DNA of 64,000 nucleotides, from the NCBI GenBank assembly GCA_963800285.1, contig CAWDAL010000008.1:120626-184625 (forward strand), given 5' to 3'. How positions within the stretch are numbered: position 1 is the first letter of the stretch; the number at the start of each line of letters is the position of its first letter. Under the pieces are notes generated by a model that worked only from the letters and a program-made list of their open reading frames with translations, had not been told where the DNA came from and did no database searches. This DNA is from DASUPK01 sp963800285 (lineage in GTDB: Bacteria > Actinomycetota > Thermoleophilia > Solirubrobacterales > 70-9). This document shows positions 50,116 through 57,017 of the stretch, piece by piece. The position numbers and the translations under genes were made by a program.

Positions 50116-51947
50116 AGGTGCGCGCTGATCACCTCATCGAGCTCCTCGGCGAAGATCGGCAGCCCCTCGACCTTGTTGAAGCGGAGGGCGTCGACCAGGA
50201 ACTCGGCCCGGATGATCCTCCAGAGCTGGCCGCTGTTCGTCTCCGGGATCAACACCTTCTCGTAAGAGCGCAGCAGCTCCCCGGTGTTGGGCGGCAGCGG
50301 GTTCAGGTGACGCAGGTGGGCGCAGGCGACGCGACCGCCCCGGCGGCGAACCCGCCTGGCGGCCCCGGTGATCGCGCCGTAGCTCGACCCCCAGCCCAGC
50401 ACCAGGAGGTCGGCGCCGTCGGGGTCGTCCGCGACGAGCTCGCCGATCTCGTCGGCAATGCCCGTGACCTTGGCGGCGCGAAGCTCGGTCATGCGGGCGT
50501 GGTTATGGGGCTCGTAGCTGATCTCGCCCGTGACGTCCTCCTTCTCGAGGCCGCCGATCACGTGGGCGAGGCCCGGGGTGCCGGGCAGGGCCCAGGGACG
50601 GGCCCCGCGGGAGTCGCGGACATAGGGCTGGAAGGCGCCAGCGTCCGCCTCGCTCGCGAAGGCAGGATCGATCTCGGGCAGCTCTGCTACGTCCGGCAGG
50701 CGCCAGGGTTCCGAGGAGTTCGCCAGGAAGGTGTCGGAGAGGAGGATCACCGGCGTCCGGTAGGTGACCGCGATCCGCGCCGCCTCGAGTGCCGAGTCGA
50801 AGCAGTCGGCCGGCGTCGACGCAGCGACGATCGGCAGGGGTGACTCCCCGTGGCGGCCGTACATCGCCGTGAGCAAATCGGCGGCCTCGGTCTTGGTCGG
50901 CATCCCCGTCGAGGGGCCGGCCCGCTGGACGTCGATCACCAGCAATGGCAGCTCGAGGGCGACGGCCAGGCCGATCGTCTCAGCCTTCAGGTCCATTCCA
51001 GGCCCACTGGTCGCCGTAACACCCAGATGACCCCCGAAGGAGGCGCCGAGGGCCATGTTGGCGGCCGCGATCTCGTCCTCGGCCTGCACGGTCCTCACCC
51101 CGAAGCGGCGCTGGCGGGAGAGCTCGTGGAGGAGCTCAGAGGCTGGCGTAATCGGGTAGCTAGCGAGGAACAGCGGCAGGCCGCTGCGGACGCTGGCGGC
51201 GATCAGCCCAAGCGCGGCGGCGGATGTCCCGTTGATCGCGCGGTAGGTGCCCGGCTCGGCGGGCGCGGCCTTCACGTGGTAGCTGACCTGGAGGAGCTCG
51301 GCGGTCTCGCCGAAGTTGTAGCCCGCCCGGAAGGCAGCGAGGTTGGCGTCACGGATCGGGGGCTTCTCCTCGAACTTCTTCTCGATCCAGCGCACCGTCG
51401 GATCAGTGGGCCGTCCGTACATCCAGGAGACGAGACCGAGCGCGAAGAAGTTCTTGGAGCGGGCCGCGTCCCGGGAGCTGATCTCGTCGATCCCCTCGGT
51501 GGCGCGAACGGTCATCGACGTCATCGGCACCCGGAACACCTGGTAGCCGTCCAGCGACCCGTCCTCGAGCGGGTTCTCGTTGTAGTGGGCCTTGCCCAGA
51601 TTGCCCTTCGTGAAGCCGTCCTCGTTGGCGATCACGATCCCGCCCGGTTCGAGCTCGCCCAGATTCACCTTAAGCGCCGCCGGGTTCATCGCCACCAACA
51701 CATTCGGGCGGCCCCCCGGTGTGAGAATCTCGCGCGAAGCGAAGTGGATCTGGAAAGCCGAGACGCCGGCGAGTGTCCCGGCCGGCGCGCGAATCTCGGC
51801 CGGGAAGTCCGGCAAGGTGACCAGGTCGTTGCCGATTAAGGCCGTCTCGGCCGCGAACAAGTTGCCGGAGAGCTGGATGCCATCGCCGGAGTCACCCGCA
51901 AAGCGGATGACGACGCGTTCCTTCTCTTCGATGGACTTGCTTGTCAC
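50112..51947 (-). CDS. korA: 2-oxoacid:ferredoxin oxidoreductase, alpha subunit (gamma-alpha fusion)
   Basis: 611 residues from GTG. N-terminal gamma-type domain (VVIRFAGDSGDGIQLSGNLF, about 10-200) fused to the pyrimidine-binding alpha domain (RAINGTSAAALGLIAASVRS, then YPITPASELLHELSRQ, about 235-420) and a C-terminal transketolase-like domain (LLVLGWGSSYGAITGAARRV). This is the two-subunit KorAB form common in Actinobacteria, lacking a separate delta ferredoxin subunit. Works with KorB in an oxygen-tolerant TCA-cycle shunt in relatives. Confidence 0.93.
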   Translation of the reverse strand: MTSKSIEEKERVVIRFAGDSGDGIQLSGNLFAAETALIGNDLVTLPDFPAEIRAPAGTLAGVSAFQIHFASREILTPGGRPNVLVAMNPAALKVNLGELEPGGIVIANEDGFTKGNLGKAHYNENPLEDGSLDGYQVFRVPMTSMTVRATEGIDEISSRDAARSKNFFALGLVSWMYGRPTDPTVRWIEKKFEEKPPIRDANLAAFRAGYNFGETAELLQVSYHVKAAPAEPGTYRAINGTSAAALGLIAASVRSGLPLFLASYPITPASELLHELSRQRRFGVRTVQAEDEIAAANMALGASFGGHLGVTATSGPGMDLKAETIGLAVALELPLLVIDVQRAGPSTGMPTKTEAADLLTAMYGRHGESPLPIVAASTPADCFDSALEAARIAVTYRTPVILLSDTFLANSSEPWRLPDVAELPEIDPAFASEADAGAFQPYVRDSRGARPWALPGTPGLAHVIGGLEKEDVTGEISYEPHNHARMTELRAAKVTGIADEIGELVADDPDGADLLVLGWGSSYGAITGAARRVRRRGGRVACAHLRHLNPLPPNTGELLRSYEKVLIPETNSGQLWRIIRAEFLVDALRFNKVEGLPIFAEELDEVISAHL

Positions 51948-52110
51948 TATTGAACTCGACTACCCGAGCCCCACACCGAGTGTAGATAGGGGCTCGGGCC
52001 GCCCCGTCCCTGGCCCGGTTGGCGGGACCGACTCGACACGCGCGGATCCTGCGAAGGAGGCGTGAGACCGGCAACGCGCCGGGCGCATTCTCTTGCGTGA
52101 AAGCAGAAGT

Positions 52111-52132
52111 GCTCCTTTCCATGCAAAGCAGC
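52111..52132 (-). repeat. P palindrome, reverse
   Basis: GCTCCTTTCCATGCAAAGCA plus GC; core TTTCCATGCAAA intact, outer arms changed. Confidence 0.75.
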
Positions 52133-52274
52133 AGTGTGTAGGCGTGAACCTCCGACCTCGATGAGGGCAACAAAAGGGCAACAGACGGGACGGAGTCCAG
52201 CCGAACCCAGACGAACTCGAGTCCCCATTTAGAGCCGAATCCTGAGCCCAGACGAGCCCCACCGAACTCCCGCC

Positions 52275-52321
52275 GCGGTCTACGAAACCGAAGGTCACAG
52301 GTTCGAATCCTGTCGGGCGCG
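52275..52321 (+). repeat. detached 3' half of tRNA-Arg(ACG)
   Basis: Anticodon loop CTACGAA, variable loop, T-arm ACAGG-TTCGAAT-CCTGT, acceptor CGGGCGC plus discriminator G. The D-arm and 5' acceptor strand are absent, so it is not a functional tRNA but an attachment-site scar. Short direct repeats just upstream look like integrase arm sites. Confidence 0.75.
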
Positions 52322-52420
52322 CTCTTGGGGGTTCATCTCCAGCTCGCCGCCTCGGCGCGCTCACCGACTCTGACTTTGAGCAGTAGAAGGCGAAGATCCT
52401 CGGTAGCTAGCCTGGGATGC

Positions 52421-52753
52421 GTGGCTGCTGCGCCGCGCGTCGAGCTTCTCTGGTGGCATGAGTGCCCCTCCTGGGAGCGGGCGCTCGACATGTTGCGCGA
52501 GGCGATGGTGTACAAGGGACTCGATCCGGACTCGATCGAAGTGAGTGAGGTTGACACCGAGGCGGCGGCCCGGCGGCATGAGTTCGTTGGCTCGCCGACG
52601 ATCCGAGTGAACGGGGTGGACGTTCAGCCGCCCGTGGAGGGTGAGCCAACCGGGCTCGCTTGCCGCGTATACCGCCGCCGGGACGGGCGGACCTCACCGC
52701 TCCCCGATCCGGAGGACCTTCGCGAGGCGCTCGGAGCGGCCGCGCTTCGCTGA
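52421..52753 (+). CDS. thioredoxin-like small protein (single-Cys)
   Basis: 110 residues from GTG 52421; TAGCCT (52408-52413) lies 7 nt upstream. Thioredoxin fold: VELLWWHECPSWERALDMLR with one Cys at the active-site position, SIEVSEVDTEAAARRHEFVG, cis-Pro strand SPTIRVNGVDVQP and a second Cys in LACRVYRR. Resembles the alkylmercury-lyase-associated/thioredoxin-like proteins of Actinobacteria. It could be a thiol redox or metal-binding protein. Followed by a second thioredoxin-family gene with the same promoter type. Confidence 0.7.
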   Translation: MAAAPRVELLWWHECPSWERALDMLREAMVYKGLDPDSIEVSEVDTEAAARRHEFVGSPTIRVNGVDVQPPVEGEPTGLACRVYRRRDGRTSPLPDPEDLREALGAAALR

Positions 52754-52771
52754 CGGGATAGCCTGCGGCCG

Positions 52772-53302
52772 ATGCCGACTGCGATTGGGGAACGGGCCCC
52801 CGACTTCGAGCTCCCGGCCACCGACGGCGAGCGCCACGCGCTGAGCGCGGAAGGCGCCCCGGCGACGGTGGTCTACTGGACCTGCAACCACTGCCCCTAT
52901 GCCCTCGCCTGGCACAAGCGCCTCCTCGACGTGGCTCGCGACTATTCGGATCGCGGCGTCCGGGTGCTGGCGATCAGCTCGAACGATTCCGAGCGATACC
53001 TGGCCGACTCGTTCGAGGCGATGATCGAACGGGTCCAGCAAGAGGGCGGCTGGCCGCATCCCTATCTGTATGACGAGAACCAGCAGGTCGCCCGCGAGTG
53101 GGGCGCAGAGCGGACGCCGCAGGTATTCGTGCTCGACTCGGGTCTACAGCTGCGCTACCGAGGCGCTCCTGATGCCGACTACGACGATCCATCGCAGGAC
53201 GCGGCCTGGCTTCGCGCCGCCCTCGACGCGGTGCTGGCCGGACAGGAGCCCAACCCGTCGGAGACCGAGGCCGAGGGCTGCACGATCAAATGGAAGCCAT
53301 GA
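52772..53302 (+). CDS. AhpC/TSA-family thioredoxin-like protein
   Basis: 176 residues; TAGCCT (52759-52764) is 7 nt before the ATG. Thioredoxin/peroxiredoxin fold: GERAPDFELPATDGERHAL, active site VVYWTCNHCPYALAWHKRL (CxxC), EWGAERTPQVFVLDSGLQL with the cis-Pro, and a C-terminal GCTIKWKP with one more Cys. This is the CNHCPY group of thioredoxin-family proteins, likely a cytoplasmic thiol oxidoreductase. No signal peptide. Confidence 0.85.
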   Translation: MPTAIGERAPDFELPATDGERHALSAEGAPATVVYWTCNHCPYALAWHKRLLDVARDYSDRGVRVLAISSNDSERYLADSFEAMIERVQQEGGWPHPYLYDENQQVAREWGAERTPQVFVLDSGLQLRYRGAPDADYDDPSQDAAWLRAALDAVLAGQEPNPSETEAEGCTIKWKP

Positions 53303-53502
53303 AGCCATGACGGCCCGTCGAAGGCTGGTTCAGAGCCGGACTGATCGATTGAGCCCCTGTCTCAGCAAGTAGCTCTGGATTAGCGGCGAAGGCCGCGCAG
53401 ACGTGGATGGTGAGCAGCGTGTGGTACACCGCGCCGCGATCCCACTCAGGCCTCGAGCCCGCCACCGGCGTAAGGTTGGGCGAAGAGGGGAGTACGAAGA
53501 CC

Positions 53503-54897
53503 ATGGCCAAGGCCCAGCGGATGTCTCACGCCGATGCCGCCTGGCTGCACATGGACCAGCCGACCAACCTGATGGTGATCACCGGCGTCCTCTGGTTCGA
53601 CGAGCCGCCGGACTGGGATGGCGTGAGGGAGAGGATCAAGGAGCGCATGGTCGAGCGCTTCGACCGCTTCCGCCAGCGGGTGGCGGAGGGACGGGCGCCG
53701 CTCTCGGGGCCGCACTGGGAGGACGACCCGAACTTCGACCTCGATCTCCACTTCCATCGGGTCGCGCTTCCCGCGCCGGGCGACCCCGCCGCGCTCCAGG
53801 CCTACGTTTCCGACCTGATGGCGAACCCGCTCGATCGCTCCAGGCCGCTCTGGCACTTCCATTTCGTCGACGGATACGGGGACGGCGCCGCTATGGTCGC
53901 CAGGATCCACCACTGCATCGCCGATGGGATCGCGCTCGGCCGCGTCCTGCTCTCGCTCACCGACGAATCGCCCGACGCCGGGATCGCGCCAGCCGACGAC
54001 ACCGCGGCTCGGGAGGATTCGGGTGGGCCACTCAAGTCGCTCTTCCGCCCGGCGGCGAAGGCCGTCTCGCTTGCACGCGACGCTGCGGAGGCGCTCGCGC
54101 ACGAGGCGATCGAGGTGGGGAAGGACCCCTCCCACCTCCGCGACCTTGCCACGGAGGCGCGGGAGGACGCTGCCGCGGTGGCGAAGATGCTGACGATGCC
54201 CGCCGATCCGCCGACCGCCTTGAAGGGCGAGCTGGGAGTGGCGATGCGTGTCGCCTGGTCGCGACCGATCCCGCTGGACGACGTCAAGGCGATCGGCCAC
54301 GCGACCGGCACGACCGTCAACGACGTGCTGCTGACCGCGGTCGCCGGAGCGCTGCGCAGCTACCTGGACGGCCGCGAGACGCACGTGGAGGAGCTGACCG
54401 CGGTGGTCCCCTTCAATCTGCGGCCGCTCGATCAGCCGCTGCCGTCTGACCTCGGCAACCGCTTCGGCCTCGTCTACCTGGCGCTGCCGGTGGGAATCGA
54501 GGACTGCCGAGACAGGCTCAACCAGGTCCACAGCCGCATGGAGCAGATCAAGCGCTCCCCGGAGGGCGCCGTCTCCTACGGGGTGCTCGACGCGATCGGC
54601 CGGACGCCGGTGCAGATCGAGAAGCGGTTGGTGGACCTCTTCAGCACGAAGGGCAGCGCGGTGATGACCAACGTTCCGGGACCGCGCCAGCCGGTCTATA
54701 TGGCGGGGACGCCGGTGCGCGGGGTGCTCGTCTGGGCGCCGACCTCCGGAGGCGTCTCGATGAGCGTCGCGATCTTCAGCTACGCCGGCGAGGTCACCAT
54801 GGGGGTGATGACCGACGCCGGGCTCGTACCGGATCCTGAGAAGATCATCGAGGGGTTCGAGCCGGAGCTCGACTCCCTGAATCGCGAAGCGCCCTAG
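53503..54897 (+). CDS. wax ester synthase/diacylglycerol acyltransferase (WS/DGAT)
   Basis: 464 residues from ATG 53503. Condensation-domain-like fold with active site RIHHCIADGIALGRVLLSL (HHxxxDG). Also visible: PLDRSRPLWHFHFVDGYG, TTVNDVLLTAVAGALRSYL, VPFNLRPLDQP, LGNRFGLVYLALPVGI, and VMTNVPGPRQPVYMAGTPVR. Esterifies fatty acyl-CoA to diacylglycerol or alcohols for storage lipids, at the membrane or lipid droplet. Alone on its strand, within the island. Confidence 0.92.
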   Translation: MAKAQRMSHADAAWLHMDQPTNLMVITGVLWFDEPPDWDGVRERIKERMVERFDRFRQRVAEGRAPLSGPHWEDDPNFDLDLHFHRVALPAPGDPAALQAYVSDLMANPLDRSRPLWHFHFVDGYGDGAAMVARIHHCIADGIALGRVLLSLTDESPDAGIAPADDTAAREDSGGPLKSLFRPAAKAVSLARDAAEALAHEAIEVGKDPSHLRDLATEAREDAAAVAKMLTMPADPPTALKGELGVAMRVAWSRPIPLDDVKAIGHATGTTVNDVLLTAVAGALRSYLDGRETHVEELTAVVPFNLRPLDQPLPSDLGNRFGLVYLALPVGIEDCRDRLNQVHSRMEQIKRSPEGAVSYGVLDAIGRTPVQIEKRLVDLFSTKGSAVMTNVPGPRQPVYMAGTPVRGVLVWAPTSGGVSMSVAIFSYAGEVTMGVMTDAGLVPDPEKIIEGFEPELDSLNREAP

Positions 54898-54996
54898 CCG
54901 GCTCCCGCGTAGGCACGTGGGGGTCGCCGAGCTCGGCGCCTGAGGCATTCGACCTCACCGCAAGGTCGTGACCGCGACCGGGGGCAGCCGAAAGTG

Positions 54997-55040
54997 CCGC
55001 TTTCCATCCAAAGCGGTTAGCTGCTTCTCGTCCAAAGCGC
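54997..55040 (-). repeat. Q-P repeat pair, reverse
   Basis: On the minus strand: Q (55040-55023) starts at the stop codon of cassette G and P (55016-54997, loop GGATGG) follows after CTAA. Same order, gene-Q-P, as on the + strand. Confidence 0.85.
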
Positions 55041-55441
55041 TACTCCGACAGCCCGGCGGCTTCGAGGGCCTCGGCCCGATCAGCGAACCACTCGATCCGC
55101 ACAGCCCTTCCCTTCCGGTTTGTGACCACAAGCCAGTAGCTGAAATTCACACCTACGCCGCTTGTCTTGCCACGTACCTCCCGGCGGACGTTCGCCGCGA
55201 CCGTCCCCGCGCCACAGTCGGTGATCTCCGCTAATTCAAACGGGGCTTCCTCCCAGGCTGCCGTCACCCCGTCGTAGAAATCCCAGATTGCCTCTGCACC
55301 CCGGACCGGCGCCTTCTCCGGCCAATCGTGTGCTGGAATCATCACCGCGTCGGGATCAATGGTCGTGAGCCAGGTCGTCTTGTCACCCCTGTTCAGGGCG
55401 TCGTTGCCTTGGCGCACGCTCTCGACGTCTTCTTCCGCCAT
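55040..55441 (-). CDS. SnoaL/NTF2-like protein, cassette G
   Basis: 133 residues from ATG 55441. AEEDVESVRQGNDALNRGDK, core with TIDPDAVMIPAHDWPEKAPV and VGVNFSYWLVVTNRKGRAVR, end EALEAAGLSE. Core most like cassette B (DW-PE, RREVRGKTSGV). The conserved leader (GATACTGCGCGGGCG) precedes the ATG. It is 7.3 kb from the main array and inverted, but keeps the complete P-leader-gene-Q-P order. Confidence 0.85.
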   Translation of the reverse strand: MAEEDVESVRQGNDALNRGDKTTWLTTIDPDAVMIPAHDWPEKAPVRGAEAIWDFYDGVTAAWEEAPFELAEITDCGAGTVAANVRREVRGKTSGVGVNFSYWLVVTNRKGRAVRIEWFADRAEALEAAGLSE

Positions 55442-55450
55442 CGCCCGCGC

Positions 55451-55479
55451 AGTATCTCTCGGCGGAGTACTGCTTTCCA
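55451..55479 (-). promoter_or_regulatory. proposed promoter of SnoaL cassette G
   Basis: On the minus strand TGGAAA (55479-55474, right arm of P), 17-bp spacer, GATACT (55456-55451), 9 nt to ATG 55441. Same geometry as cassettes A and B. Confidence 0.45.
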
Positions 55480-55489
55480 TGCAAAGCGG
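55471..55489 (-). repeat. P palindrome, reverse
   Basis: TGCTTTCCATGCAAAGCGG, upstream of cassette G. Confidence 0.85.
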
Positions 55490-55902
55490 CGGTCTGGACC
55501 CAGGCGAGTCGGGGGTTGGCAGCTATGCGCGGGAGCGAGGGAACTCATGCGCCCAGGATGGGAACCCGGCGCGTGCGAAGGGGTGGCCGGGGTGCTCGAG
55601 CCACCGAGGGTGGGATTGGCGGCCGGCGGGAAGGGGGGGACAGTGGCGCTGCATTGAGGGAGTGGCTGCTCAGTCGGCAGACAGTCAGACGTGGCGGATT
55701 CGGCATAGCCATGAGAGATCCGAGGCTGGCAAGCCCTGGGCATTGGGCATAAGCGCGGGTTCTGTGCCCGCAACACGGCTCAGCTGGGGGGTGACGTGCT
55801 CGAGCTGCGCCGCGTGCGTGTGTGCGAAGGCCCGGTGTTCATGCCCCGACCGTGCCTAGCTGTCCTGCTCGTTCGGCTGCCGGTTGCTGCGACGCGGGTT
55901 CT

Positions 55903-56358
55903 CTATGCGGAATCCGAGTCGGCGAGTGCAGCTCTGAGCTGCTCGGTGAGTTTCGAGGATGGCTTTCCTGGCGTTGCTGGCCTGCCGTTGGGCGTCGACC
56001 CGTTCCGCTTTGGTGAGCCGTTCAGGATCTTCAGGCCTCTGGCGAGCTCCGTTAGCGCCCTTGGGTCGGCCTCACCCTGGGTCGCTAGGGCTTCCTGCTG
56101 CTCGATGGTCCGTCTGAACAAGGCTCGGAGCCTGTCCTCCTCGTCAAGTTCGGGCAGTTCTGTTGGGGGGATCTTGCCTCTCTGGCGAGCGATGGTCGTC
56201 ACGATTTCTTGGACGGACCGGGACGGGATCTCGAACGCTCGCACTCCCGCCTGGCCGTTGGCGCAGGTCCGTGCGATTTCGGTCGCCTGCTTTCCCTCGA
56301 CGTAGAGGCGGTACATCGCTTCCCGTTCCTCCTCGGTGTACTTGCGCGGGGCCGCCAA
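55903..56358 (-). CDS. putative DNA-binding (HTH/small-terminase-like) protein
   Basis: 151 residues from TTG. N-terminal helical domain MAAPRKYTEEEREAMYRLYV, EGKQATEIARTCANGQ (HTH-like: resolvase/terminase style), RSVQEIVTTIARQRG; a linker; then helical RLRALFRRTIEQQEALATQG and a charged, Pro/Ser-rich C-terminus. Resembles small terminase subunits or element-encoded HTH proteins, but no specific match can be claimed. It is 9 nt from a 58-residue gene with a similar start (MAAPxxYTE), near the right end of the island. Confidence 0.5.
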   Translation of the reverse strand: MAAPRKYTEEEREAMYRLYVEGKQATEIARTCANGQAGVRAFEIPSRSVQEIVTTIARQRGKIPPTELPELDEEDRLRALFRRTIEQQEALATQGEADPRALTELARGLKILNGSPKRNGSTPNGRPATPGKPSSKLTEQLRAALADSDSA

Positions 56359-56367
56359 GCTCGCGCC

Positions 56368-56544
56368 TTACCCGCCGTGAGTGGACTGCAGTTCGGCCGT
56401 GGTGCGCCCGATCGCCAGAAGCATGTCCAACTCCCCGCGCGTCAGCCGACGAGTTCTCTGCTGCGCTCGGAGGCGTTTCACCCAGCGAGTCGCAAGGCCG
56501 AGGAACTCGAGTTCTGCCTCGGTGTAGTCGGTCGGAGCGGCCAT
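56368..56544 (-). CDS. small element-associated protein, unknown
   Basis: 58 residues: MAAPTDYTEAELEFLGLATR followed by two basic helices (WVKRLRAQQRTRRLTRGELD) and MLLAIGRTTAELQ. The same MAAP-x2-YTE start as the next gene suggests duplication or a shared expression signal. Upstream (about 56640-56746, minus) a fragment MRDLGSVSEDEMVLAFLEAE is readable but goes out of frame, so a third gene may be broken there. Confidence 0.45.
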   Translation of the reverse strand: MAAPTDYTEAELEFLGLATRWVKRLRAQQRTRRLTRGELDMLLAIGRTTAELQSTHGG

Positions 56545-56800
56545 GGAACACATGATGCGGGCGGCTCGGCGGTGTCCGACGTGTGAGTCTGAGCTGGGAA
56601 CGCGCAACTTCAGCCAGGAGACCTCGGCCCCGGAGCGGACACGAGCGACCCAGACGGTATCGGCCGGTCCACCGCGGCGCCGGGACTTCGGCTTCGAGGA
56701 ACGCCAACACCATTTCGTCCTCGCTGACGGACCCAAGATCGCGCATCGTCGCGACAGTCTGACCGCACGGGGCCAGAGTTTGGGCACTCCCAATGCCTAA

Positions 56801-56840
56801 ATCGGCGTGAATCCGCGTGAATCGGCAGTAATCCGGGTAC
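56801..56840 (+). repeat. four phased 10-bp repeats, putative integrase arm sites
   Basis: ATCGGCGTGA, ATCCGCGTGA, ATCGGCAGTA, ATCCGGGTAC in tandem, about 65 bp inside the right attachment site. AATCGGCGT also occurs at the left end (39438-39446). Confidence 0.5.
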
Positions 56841-56906
56841 CTTGACGCGGAGCGGTTTTCCGCTTGTTACTGCGGTTCGTGCCCGGTTGGCGGGTCCTTC
56901 GGCTCG

Positions 56907-56952
56907 TGCTTGCCATGCAGAAGGTCGTGGGTTCGAATCCCATCAGCCGCTT
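56907..56952 (+). repeat. attR: 3' tRNA-Gly direct repeat, copy 2
   Basis: 46 bp identical to 39320-39365. Followed by the terminator also found after copy 3. Right boundary of the 17.6-kb island. Confidence 0.92.
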
Positions 56953-56966
56953 GCCTCGACTCATTC

Positions 56967-56998
56967 GCCCCGTGGGCATGATGCCTCCGGGGCGTTTT
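56967..56998 (+). terminator. tRNA-Gly-type terminator after attachment site copy 2
   Basis: GCCCCG / CGGGGC stem with inner GGGCAT/ATGCC pairing and TTTT. Nearly the same 48-bp sequence follows copy 3 (59286-59333), so the original tRNA terminator was duplicated along with the tRNA end. Confidence 0.75.
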
Positions 56999-57017
56999 CA
57001 GTTCAGGGGCCCCGGCG

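Larger units (their letters stand above)
51948..52420. other. gene-free stretch with P and a tRNA-Arg 3' half
   Basis: 473 bp without a supported gene. Contains reverse P (52111-52132), a cluster of GACGAACTCGAG / GACGAGCCCCACCGAACTC-type short repeats (52200-52272) and the tRNA-Arg 3' half. Confidence 0.6.
55442..55902. other. gene-free stretch
   Basis: 461 bp; apart from the leader and P of cassette G (55442-55489) I find no convincing coding frame, RNA or repeat. Codon-position GC bias is weak on all frames. Confidence 0.5.
56545..57017. other. right end of the island: arm-like repeats and attachment site
   Basis: 473 bp. Includes the broken frame at about 56640-56746 (minus), TTTGGGCACTC (56779-56789, inverted relative to 39458-39468 near the integrase), four 10-bp repeats (56801-56840), attachment-site copy 2 and a terminator. 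Confidence 0.55.

Noticed and set aside
48718..52321. Functional tRNA-His and tRNA-Arg genes
   Set aside because: Only 3' halves from the anticodon arm onwards exist; no D-arm or 5' acceptor strand upstream.
40914..55489. Diversity-generating retroelement explaining variable cores
   Set aside because: No reverse transcriptase or template repeat in the window; cores differ over their whole length and not at adenine positions of a short region.
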